The notes below the pieces were generated by a model that was not told where the DNA came from, made no database searches, and worked only from the letters and a program-made list of their open reading frames with translations. From a virus, in the IMG/VR virus record IMGVR_UViG_3300043429_000249, positions 1 to 64,000 of that record: 64,000 nt of DNA; one strand, written 5' to 3'. Both the position numbers and the translations under genes were made by a program. Each line of letters starts with the position of its first letter. The stretch's first letter is position 1. Of the stretch, positions 57,171 to 64,000 are shown in pieces.

Positions 57171-57620
57171 TTACCTGCCTTTGCCAAATGATGTCGAAGA
57201 CTTCTTTTCGCGGAAAAGAGGCATCCGAGCATCGCTTTCACGCATGAAGTTGTTGTCCACGGATTCCATCTGGGACTGATTTTTCCGCGCAAAATATTCT
57301 TTACGCTGCTTCATCAGTTCATTTGGTGCCTTGCACAGCAACAGACCTGCGACTTCGATGTTGTCCTTAAAGCGGCTATCCGGGTCTACGAGCATACGAA
57401 ATTTCGGCTGCTCTTCGATCCGAACCGGCTCCCAACCTTCCCGGAGTTTGGCCGAGATATTGCGGGGGTCGGACTGGCCCAAGGTCGTAACGCGAACCCA
57501 ACGGTATGCGTAGCCGGGTTGCTTGTCAGGTTCGGGCAGGGTCGAAGCCGGTTGCCAAACCTTCGGGCGCTCTTGTTCTACGCGGGTATCCAGTTCGCGG
57601 GTGAGACGTGTTTCTGCCAT
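57171..57620 (-). CDS. Phage head-module protein, 149 residues
   Basis: VWQPASTLPEPDKQPGYAYR, WVRVTTLGQSDPRNISAKLR, EGWEPVR and LLLCKAPNELMKQRKEYF with a charged C-terminus. The sequence type is common between scaffold and capsid genes in phages with this head module; exact function unknown. Confidence 0.75.
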   Translation of the reverse strand: MAETRLTRELDTRVEQERPKVWQPASTLPEPDKQPGYAYRWVRVTTLGQSDPRNISAKLREGWEPVRIEEQPKFRMLVDPDSRFKDNIEVAGLLLCKAPNELMKQRKEYFARKNQSQMESVDNNFMRESDARMPLFREKKSSTSFGKGR

Positions 57621-57621
57621 C

Positions 57622-58572
57622 TTAACGCTCCATCTTCATAAGTTCACGAGCATACTGCTCGGGGGTAAGACCCAGTTTTTTGGCGATTGCCACTTGGGAC
57701 TGCTTGAGTACGATCTTTTTGGAGGATGTACTGCGGGAAGCGGGTGCGACTACGTTAGCAGGCTTAGCCTCTGCGCGATCCGGTTTGTCGGTGTTCGCTT
57801 TGTCATCCCCGAAATATTCCGGGAAACGACGGCGCATCGTTGTGTCGATAGCGCTCCAATATTCGTCGGAACCCACAAACTGCGGGCCACGTTCGCGTTC
57901 GAGCTTCTGGTGAAGCCCAAGAGCAGATGCTGTCATCTCCGGGTCCGTACCCCACCACGTATTGCGCTCTTGCCACGCTTGCGTTTTGGCGTCCGGCTGC
58001 GGAACAGCTACCTGCTGTTGTGGTACTTCTACCTCAGTAGGAGTAGGTTGTAAAGTAGGACGGTAGGTAGAGACCTGCTGTAGTTTGTACTGTGCAGCAT
58101 TCAGCTTCTCCTGCGCTTCCAAAACACGGTCGGTGTCGCCAGCTTCGTAAGCATCCCGATAGGCTCGACGTGCTTCGGCCAGCTCCATTTCGGCGTTTTG
58201 TTTGACGCTCCCCACAAGGGTTTCTTCCCCCTGCGCAAGGGTTTGGCGCAGCTGTTCGGCTTCCTGACGATAGCGCTGTGCTGCGGCCAGTGCTTCCTGC
58301 TGTTCACGCAGTGCACGTTCCTTTTCGCGGCGTTCGTCGTGCCACACCTTCTTCATCTGCTTCAGGCGGACCTTAACTTTTTCGGAGTATTCCGTCAGTT
58401 CGTCCGCTTCAAGCTCTTCGACAATCTCCTTCGGAAGCGGCTCACGGCCACGGTCCTCGGGGGGAGTGTCATCTTCAATGTCGATTTCGGGCTTGCTGCC
58501 TTCATCGGAAACAGGGGTGTTGTCATTTTCGATTTCGAAATCGAAACCGTCGTCGTTAGGCTGCGTAGCCAT
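57622..58572 (-). CDS. Scaffold-like protein
   Basis: 316 residues from ATG 58572, behind AAAGGAGAAGAGTG; GTG 58575 is an alternative. Acidic N-terminus, long coiled coil (about 65-165, with KKVWHDERREKERALREQQE), Gln/Pro linker, and a basic C-terminal helix-turn-helix-like SQVAIAKKLGLTPEQYAREL that fits the coat-binding end of scaffolding proteins. Position before the capsid gene supports it. Confidence 0.8.
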   Translation of the reverse strand: MATQPNDDGFDFEIENDNTPVSDEGSKPEIDIEDDTPPEDRGREPLPKEIVEELEADELTEYSEKVKVRLKQMKKVWHDERREKERALREQQEALAAAQRYRQEAEQLRQTLAQGEETLVGSVKQNAEMELAEARRAYRDAYEAGDTDRVLEAQEKLNAAQYKLQQVSTYRPTLQPTPTEVEVPQQQVAVPQPDAKTQAWQERNTWWGTDPEMTASALGLHQKLERERGPQFVGSDEYWSAIDTTMRRRFPEYFGDDKANTDKPDRAEAKPANVVAPASRSTSSKKIVLKQSQVAIAKKLGLTPEQYARELMKMER

Positions 58573-58605
58573 CACTCTTCTCCTTTGTACGGGTTACTGC
58601 CCGTT

Positions 58606-59040
58606 TCAGCCTCGGCTAATGCCTCGGGGGTCTTCCACAACAGCTTCAACGCTATCGTCGTTGATAATACGGAACTCGCGGCCATGGATTTTGACGCGGC
58701 TACCGGCATGTGGGCGGGTCAAGATGAAGTCGCCTTCCTTGCACCACGGGCCACTCGGGAACCGCTTTTCGTCCTTGAACGCGTCCGGGCCGATCTTGAT
58801 GACGAACAGCACCGGGGTGGTCAGCTCTTCGAACTTCATCGTTTCGTCGGCCTTGAAGATACCGCCAGCCGTCTTGTCTTCGACTTCGGGGATACCGCAC
58901 AGAATGCGATAGCCGGACGGGTCGGGAAGCTGCTTGGCACGATCTTCAATAGGGACTTCGGGTTCTTTGGGGTTAGCCGTAATAGGCTTACCGGCGACAT
59001 TAACGAGCGCAGGTTTGGCTGCGCCAATGATCTCAGTCAT
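58606..59040 (-). CDS. GroES-like co-chaperonin
   Basis: 144 residues from ATG 59040 (start ATGACTGA overlapping the previous stop; ATG 59046 is an alternative). GYRILCGIPEVEDKTAGGIF, FVIKIGPDAFKDEKRFPSGP, CKEGDFILTRPHAGSRVKIH and INDDSVEAVV follow the Cpn10 order: strand, mobile loop (about 61-70), VxxxGP, GDxVL, and DI-like end. Like T4 gp31 it may adapt host GroEL for folding the capsid protein. Confidence 0.85.
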   Translation of the reverse strand: MTEIIGAAKPALVNVAGKPITANPKEPEVPIEDRAKQLPDPSGYRILCGIPEVEDKTAGGIFKADETMKFEELTTPVLFVIKIGPDAFKDEKRFPSGPWCKEGDFILTRPHAGSRVKIHGREFRIINDDSVEAVVEDPRGISRG

Positions 59041-59227
59041 CGTCATGTTCCATACGTTGTGCGGTCTCCTGAAGGATACCGTTTACCACCATCAACCCAC
59101 GGATAATCCCGCAGGCATACTTGTACTCGCCATGGTCTTTGGCGGTACCTCGGGCGAGGTCTTCGCTAATCACGTCGATCTCGCCCTGTACCTTGCTTGA
59201 TAGGTACTGGAGCAGGTCACTACTCAT
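59033..59227 (-). CDS. Small helical protein, 64 residues
   Basis: LLQYLSSKVQGEIDVISEDL, ARGTAKDHGEYKYACGIIRG and LMVVNGILQETAQRM. Small helical proteins with DxAxGxAKDxxEYKxxCGxIRG are widespread beside phage portal genes; function unknown. Overlaps the portal stop and chaperonin start. Confidence 0.75.
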   Translation of the reverse strand: MSSDLLQYLSSKVQGEIDVISEDLARGTAKDHGEYKYACGIIRGLMVVNGILQETAQRMEHDDD

Positions 59228-61713
59228 TCACTCTCCTTAGGTCGCTTGGTTTCAGAAACAGAGGGGTTTGAAGCCATAGAGGCGGCTTCCTTGGCGACCT
59301 GCACACCAACGCGCAGGCCTTCAAGCTCTTGCTGTGCGTCCAACTGAGCCTTGGACGTTGAAATCTTCGCGCCGACCTGAAGACCGGCAATTTCCTTTTG
59401 CGCTTCGATGCGCTTGTCTTCCAGCTCAAGCCGATCCGCTTTTTCGGAGGCTTCGATCTGGAGCTTCTTCTCCTTAAGCTCGACTTCCCGCTGCTTGAGC
59501 TGGAGTTCCTGCATCTGCATCTGAACAATGGGGTCTTGGGCCATTTGTTCGTTCTGCTGCTGTTGCGCTTCGGCTTGGTTCTTCTGGAAGAGCTGCTGAC
59601 CAGCGGCGGCAACCAGACGCGAAATTGCCAGCTCCGTGCTTTCATCCATATCGGTGTCGGGTGCGGGCAACGGCATACCAGCCTGCTCTTCGATCTGGCG
59701 ACGGTATTCAAACGCCAAGTGTTCAGCTATGTGCGCCTGCATAGCCGCCATCATAGCCTGTGCGTTCGGATTCTGGCCCATAAGCTGCGCAATCTTGGGG
59801 TCATTCATTGCGCTAGTGTGCGCCACGATATGCGCCTCATGGTCCTGATACAGGAACGCCTTCACCGGCTTACCATTGATGACATCCATATTTTCGCTGA
59901 CCGGATCACGCGGCTTCATATCGTCGTCGTCCTTGAGCGGAACGAGCTTTTCAGCGTTCTTGATACCCAAGACCTCAAGCATCTGCCGATGCAGGTAAGG
60001 CAAGTCGTACAGCTGCGGCGCACCCTGCGCCAACTGCATGACAGCCTGATACTGGACGATCTTCTGCGCCATTGTGGCAGCATTTGGGTCCGAAACGGGG
60101 ATAACATCGACGCTATCGTAGTCAGACTTCTTGGCCTTGGCAGACCCTTCTTCCGGCTCGTAGCTATACGTCGCTGGCGTATAGTCAGCGATAATAGCCT
60201 TCAGGAGGCGGAACTCCTGCTTCATCGAATAGTGGACGCGAGCCTGCACAGCCGACATCACCTTCAGCGTGCGCTCAAGGATCGCCAGCGTGGTCCCCAC
60301 AGGGGCCTGTGCTGACATGTCGCTGATCTTCATATCAGCCGCAGAGGCGAAGCGACGGCCTTCCTCTACGATGGTGCCAAGGAGGCTGTAAAGAACTTGG
60401 CTCGGCTCCTTATACGGGAGCGGCATGATGTTATCACGCATCGTGCCCGAAGCCACGTCCACATCACGCCATTCAGCAGGTGCAATCGGCGTGTCGTCGC
60501 CCTTTACCCGTAGACCCTTAGTTTTGAAGCCGCCCGGTAGGTTAGATAGAGTACCAGCATCGACAAGCTGACGAATAAGGCTGGTACCAGACTTAGCAAA
60601 AGCACCGATAAGGTGAATAAGGCCAAAAGCGTAGAAGCCAAAACCCGGAACGTACGCATAATGTACGAAGTGATTGCGCTTTTGCTTCTTGTCGTCATCG
60701 GGGTTCCAGTTACGCCGGATCGAGAGGACGGTCTGCGTAGCTTTTTCAATCGTAACGACGTAGGGCAGGGCAATCCCGTCATCCTCTTTTTCGCGGTAAT
60801 TGTCGTCGTCGATCACGAGATCGACGTGCATTTCCAACAGTTTGTAGCGGTCGTCCGCTTCGGCGCGGAAACCCATCTTCTGGGCAATCGCCTTCTCGAT
60901 TTCATCAAAGCTGTCAGACGGCTCGCCAAGGTCGATGTCACGGTAAAACCCAGAGGCTTGGAGCTTATGCAGTTCGTTCGGCGTCTTACGCATAACGTGC
61001 GTGACGCGCGGGCTAGTCTCCAGACTGCTCGCACCATAGGGAACAACGAGGTCTTCCGCTGGCACGTACATCGCCGTCTGACGACCGAACGATGGGTCAA
61101 AATACACCTTCTTGAAGGCATTCCCGGCCAGACCAAGCCCCCACAGCATCCGCTCATGTTCCGGGCGATATTCGACCATCCGCTCGGTCAGCTGGTAGTT
61201 CATATCCTCTTGTACGCGCGAAGCGGCGTCCCGCTTTTCCGGCGTCTCTTTACCGATGATCTGCGTCCGTACCGGCCCTTGAGCCGGGAACGTCTCCATC
61301 ATGGTTTCGGCTTGGAACTTAACCAGCGCTTCTGACAGCAGCGGATGGTACACACCGCATGCACCGGGCCACGGCTCCGTCCGGTCTTCGACCTTCATCC
61401 CCAATAGCTCAAGGCCATCGACATAGGTCTGAACCCAGTCCTTGCGGCTGTTAACGTCTTCTTCAAACTCGCCAAGCAGGTCACCGGCAAGCTCGGTCAG
61501 CTGACCCTCATCAAGGATATCGGCAAGATTTTCGCTAAAATCACCGTCACCGACGTCCCGACCCGGCTCGATTTCGATTTCCATGTCACCTGCACGCAGG
61601 GTCACCTCTTCCGGGTCTTCGATCTCAATCTCCAACGCAGGTTCCATGTTCGCCATGAGGTCTTCGGGGCGAAGCCCCATAGGAGCCGGATTCAAAGCCT
61701 TGTCGATTGCCAT
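59224..61713 (-). CDS. Portal protein (P22 gp1-like)
   Basis: 829 residues, larger than T7-like portals and in the P22 range. Acidic N-terminus, then EDRTEPWPGACGVYHPLLSE, EHERMLWGLGLAGNAFKKVY, FVHYAYVPGFGFYAFGLIHL and LEVLGIKNAEKLV, with a long Gln/Lys coiled-coil barrel at the end (about 660-790). This arrangement is that of large portals with a barrel domain. Directly downstream of terminase. Confidence 0.9.
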   Translation of the reverse strand: MAIDKALNPAPMGLRPEDLMANMEPALEIEIEDPEEVTLRAGDMEIEIEPGRDVGDGDFSENLADILDEGQLTELAGDLLGEFEEDVNSRKDWVQTYVDGLELLGMKVEDRTEPWPGACGVYHPLLSEALVKFQAETMMETFPAQGPVRTQIIGKETPEKRDAASRVQEDMNYQLTERMVEYRPEHERMLWGLGLAGNAFKKVYFDPSFGRQTAMYVPAEDLVVPYGASSLETSPRVTHVMRKTPNELHKLQASGFYRDIDLGEPSDSFDEIEKAIAQKMGFRAEADDRYKLLEMHVDLVIDDDNYREKEDDGIALPYVVTIEKATQTVLSIRRNWNPDDDKKQKRNHFVHYAYVPGFGFYAFGLIHLIGAFAKSGTSLIRQLVDAGTLSNLPGGFKTKGLRVKGDDTPIAPAEWRDVDVASGTMRDNIMPLPYKEPSQVLYSLLGTIVEEGRRFASAADMKISDMSAQAPVGTTLAILERTLKVMSAVQARVHYSMKQEFRLLKAIIADYTPATYSYEPEEGSAKAKKSDYDSVDVIPVSDPNAATMAQKIVQYQAVMQLAQGAPQLYDLPYLHRQMLEVLGIKNAEKLVPLKDDDDMKPRDPVSENMDVINGKPVKAFLYQDHEAHIVAHTSAMNDPKIAQLMGQNPNAQAMMAAMQAHIAEHLAFEYRRQIEEQAGMPLPAPDTDMDESTELAISRLVAAAGQQLFQKNQAEAQQQQNEQMAQDPIVQMQMQELQLKQREVELKEKKLQIEASEKADRLELEDKRIEAQKEIAGLQVGAKISTSKAQLDAQQELEGLRVGVQVAKEAASMASNPSVSETKRPKESE

Positions 61714-63257
61714 CAGTAGTATCCTTGGTTTCTGTGGCTCTTGAAATACTGGATTTCGTCTTCTGCGTCTAGCGCAGTAGTCACATAGCCCCCTTTACGG
61801 AACCGCATGAGCGCTAGGGATACGCTATCCACGTAATCGTCATGTTCGCCACCGGGGAACGACGCCACTTCGTCAATGACTTCTTCGGCCCACTGAGTAG
61901 CAGGTGCCCATACCCGTCCAGACGCAAATAAGTCGCTGACAGCATTTAACCGAGAGATTTTGTCGTTGCCCCTCGACGGGGTAAACTCCTGCACCGGAAT
62001 CCCCATTGCCCTCATCTCGTATATCAAAGGCGCACCGGAAGCCTTCTTTTCGATGATTATGCTGTCCGGCTCCCACTCTTTATACTCCTCGATTGCCGTT
62101 TTCTTTAGCGTCGGGAACTCCATACGGTCCCGGAACGCGTTCAGGAGTATGATATTGGCTTGGTCGATGCCGTTAGCGTCGGGCTGATAAAACACACCCC
62201 ACGTCGTGCAGGCGCTGTAGTCAGCGCGCTGGGTCTTTTCGAACGCCGTATCCCAGCTCTGGAGGATAAAATCACAGTATGGCGGGTCGTCTTTCTCCCA
62301 CTCCTGCCACCATTCACGCTTCACGATGGCTGCGGTGTCAGATGTCGGCGCTTGCTGGTACTGGGCCTGCCATTTGGAGTTGGGAAGCTCCTCTTTAAGG
62401 GCCGCAAGCTCCTTTAATGACCAAAATTCAGGCCAGAGGGGGTTCCCGGACGGGAGGATCGCAGGAAACTCGATCACTTCCCACTCGTCGCCGCCACGTT
62501 GTGCTGCCGCCTTCAGCACTTGACCGGTCAAGTCGCGCTTTGACCACCGTGTCATGACGACAACGATGGCACCGCCCGGCTGGAGACGCTGCCGCGGCCC
62601 CGAGGTGTACCATTCGTACGTCTTATCGTAGATATCAGGGTTAATTTCGGCCAGCGCCGCTTCCTGTTCGGAGTGCGGGTCGTCGATGATAAGCAGGTCG
62701 GCACCCTTACCAGTCACCGCACCCCCGATACCGATAGCGAAATAGTCGCCCTGCTTCGATGTGTTCCATCGACCAGCCGCTTTGGAGTCAGCGGACAGGG
62801 AGAGGTCGGGGAAAATCTGGTGGTACTGGTCCGTATCTACGAGATTTCGCACCTTACGTCCGAACCCGACCGCAAGTTCAGCGGTGTGGGAGCACTGGAT
62901 GACCTTTTTGTGAGGGAACTTTCCCAAGAACCAAGCAGGCAGGAAACAACTTGCGAACTCACTCTTGGTATGTCGCGGAGGCATATTAATAATAAGACGC
63001 TTAAGCTCGCCACGAGCAACACGCTCAAACGCATCAGCCATGATCGCATGGTGCCTGCCTCCGATGAACGTCGGCCAGACCTGCTCAACGAACTTCATGA
63101 ACCGCGTCTGCGCCAACTGCTGCTTCTTAAGCTCCTCCAGCTTCGCCAGCTCAGCCAACAACAGCTCCTGATCCGCCAGCGACAGGGCAGGCAGGATTGC
63201 CGGGATATCCCGGAGCGAGATGTTATCAAGCAGGGCGGAAGTTGGGGAAGAGGCCAT
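61713..63257 (-). CDS. terL: Terminase large subunit
   Basis: 514 residues. Walker A-like NMPPRHTKSE (91-100), Walker B LLIIDDPHSEQE with D192/D193, coupling motif MTRWSKRDL, and nuclease motifs LQSWDTAFEKTQRADYSACT, IIIEKKASGAPLI and GGEHDDYVDSVSLAL. ATPase plus RNase H-like nuclease that packages DNA into the head through the portal. Confidence 0.96.
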   Translation of the reverse strand: MASSPTSALLDNISLRDIPAILPALSLADQELLLAELAKLEELKKQQLAQTRFMKFVEQVWPTFIGGRHHAIMADAFERVARGELKRLIINMPPRHTKSEFASCFLPAWFLGKFPHKKVIQCSHTAELAVGFGRKVRNLVDTDQYHQIFPDLSLSADSKAAGRWNTSKQGDYFAIGIGGAVTGKGADLLIIDDPHSEQEAALAEINPDIYDKTYEWYTSGPRQRLQPGGAIVVVMTRWSKRDLTGQVLKAAAQRGGDEWEVIEFPAILPSGNPLWPEFWSLKELAALKEELPNSKWQAQYQQAPTSDTAAIVKREWWQEWEKDDPPYCDFILQSWDTAFEKTQRADYSACTTWGVFYQPDANGIDQANIILLNAFRDRMEFPTLKKTAIEEYKEWEPDSIIIEKKASGAPLIYEMRAMGIPVQEFTPSRGNDKISRLNAVSDLFASGRVWAPATQWAEEVIDEVASFPGGEHDDYVDSVSLALMRFRKGGYVTTALDAEDEIQYFKSHRNQGYY

Positions 63258-63523
63258 TAATAAATGTCAGGTGCCGTTATGCGGGCAGCGATGAGGTTAA
63301 TAACCCCCATGCGCTCAGCAATGTTAAACTTCCCAGCTTGGCTGATCTTATAGGCCAAGCCATCCTCCGTCAGGCTCGCACGTATGACGAACACGTGATC
63401 TACCGGCTCGTCGTCAGGCTCAGGGTTGCGTATCTCCCACAACACCGCTTCCAACGCATCCTTGGGGTCAACGTCCGACATCTTCTCGGCGCGCATGAAG
63501 CGGCGATGGGCTAGCTCGCTCAT
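63257..63523 (-). CDS. Hypothetical protein beside terminase
   Basis: 88 residues. MSELAHRRFMRAEKMSDVDP, VDHVFVIRASLTEDGLAYKI and ERMGVINLIAARI. Soluble alpha/beta protein. It overlaps the terminase start by one base. A small-terminase role is possible from position but no DNA-binding motif is visible. Confidence 0.72.
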   Translation of the reverse strand: MSELAHRRFMRAEKMSDVDPKDALEAVLWEIRNPEPDDEPVDHVFVIRASLTEDGLAYKISQAGKFNIAERMGVINLIAARITAPDIY

Positions 63524-63843
63524 CAGTCAGTCCACCCTTCGATCTGCGTCTCTTCGTCCTGCGTATCTTCCCGCCCTTCAATCTGCATATCTTCCCACCC
63601 CTCGACCTCCATGTCGTGCAGCCAAGCACCGAGGATGATCTCCAGATGCTTGAAGTTTTCCTCTTTGGTGGTACTTTCTTCGCCTTTTTTGTTGATGACC
63701 TTCGTCTCATCCGCCATCCACGCATCGAACTGCGCACCTTTGGTGATGCGGATGCTGTCCTCGTCGCCCGCAACAATCAGCGCGGGACCCGCGTCGGGCG
63801 CATCTGGCCCAAACCCGTGCAAAAACACCGTATTAATCTTCAT
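63523..63843 (-). CDS. Acidic protein with short C-terminal repeats
   Basis: 106 residues from ATG 63843, behind GAGGAGCAAGCTG. KINTVFLHGFGPDAPDAGPA and ILGAWLHDMEVEGWEDMQIE, ending in repeats of (Q/V)EGWEDMQ type (EGWEDMQIEGREDTQDEETQ). The tail is strongly acidic. Function unknown. Confidence 0.7.
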   Translation of the reverse strand: MKINTVFLHGFGPDAPDAGPALIVAGDEDSIRITKGAQFDAWMADETKVINKKGEESTTKEENFKHLEIILGAWLHDMEVEGWEDMQIEGREDTQDEETQIEGWTD

Positions 63844-64000
63844 CAGCTTGCTCCTCTTCCAGATTGTTAACAATCTGGTCCTCCTCGTCGTCCAGCGTCG
63901 GGCTGGCGATCCCTAACTCTTCATCCAGATTGAGCCTTATGGGGGTTACGTCGATGATATCAGCGTTCAGCAGGCGCTTGACACGCTCCTTAATCGCCTC
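63833..64000 (-). CDS. C-terminal part of an acidic protein (partial)
   Basis: The frame enters from the right edge, reads EAIKERVKRLLNADIIDVTP and ends LEEEQADED at TAA 63833-63835, overlapping the next start. The EEEQAD end is the translated AGGAGCAAGCTG site. Too little to name. Confidence 0.65.
   Translation of the reverse strand, partial: EAIKERVKRLLNADIIDVTPIRLNLDEELGIASPTLDDEEDQIVNNLEEEQADED

Noticed and set aside
1-64000. Integrase, attachment site or lysogeny cassette
   Set aside because: No tyrosine or serine recombinase, ParAB or full-length CI repressor is seen. The single Cro-like HTH (21377) is not enough to call a temperate phage; the rest of the genome is unseen.
1-64000. 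Diversity-generating retroelement for the fibre genes
   Set aside because: No reverse transcriptase frame and no adenine-biased template/variable repeat pair was found by eye near the fibre or adhesin genes.
1-64000. tRNA genes
   Set aside because: No cloverleaf-like segment was noticed in the few gaps; a tRNA scan would be decisive.

Overview
The window is a stretch of a double-stranded DNA bacteriophage genome, coding almost wall to wall. No rRNA, tRNA, integrase or cellular housekeeping genes are seen. The virion genes point to a short-tailed (podovirus-like) phage: a large P22-type portal, HK97-fold capsid protein, gp4-like adaptor proteins, a P22 gp10-like tail hub and very large candidate ejection proteins, with no tail sheath, tail tube or classical tape measure. 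The host cannot be fixed from sequence. The style of the small early genes (MTDD..ALVERLR proteins, a GcrA-like helix-turn-helix) weakly suggests a Gram-negative, perhaps alphaproteobacterial, host. No phage RNA polymerase is present in the window.

There are two convergent blocks. Positions 1 to about 24.7 kb are all on the + strand and hold early and replication genes. Positions 24.8 to 64.0 kb are all on the - strand and hold morphogenesis, lysis and packaging genes. A strong hairpin at 24745-24777 sits at the convergence point. Both window ends cut through genes.

The + block opens with many small proteins (0-11.8 kb). It includes a MoxR-type AAA+ ATPase and a metallopeptidase-like/VWA protein separated by an HNH-type gene, a run of seven genes starting ATGACTGA, a VRR-NUC nuclease, and a family of small proteins with a C-terminal DELDA-type motif. 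The replication module (11.8-24.7 kb) has a family A DNA polymerase with 3'-5' exonuclease, a RecB/Cas4-like nuclease, an SNF2-type helicase, a candidate ssDNA-binding protein and a primase-helicase, with a methyltransferase, a glycosyltransferase-like protein and several HTH proteins between them. A palindrome, CCTAACATGTTAGG, occurs eight times before 10.3 kb, always at gene boundaries or start codons. It is the most distinctive regulatory or organisational signal here.

Read in transcription order (64 to 24.8 kb), the - block holds terminase large subunit, portal, GroES-like co-chaperonin, scaffold-like protein, capsid protein with a terminator behind it, small structural proteins, a second glycosyltransferase-like protein, a cluster of small basic proteins, adaptor proteins, the amidase/holin-like pair, fibre and adhesin proteins including a 1777-residue repeat protein, the tail hub, and finally candidate internal/ejection proteins ending with a 2231-residue polyvalent protein carrying an HELIH motif.
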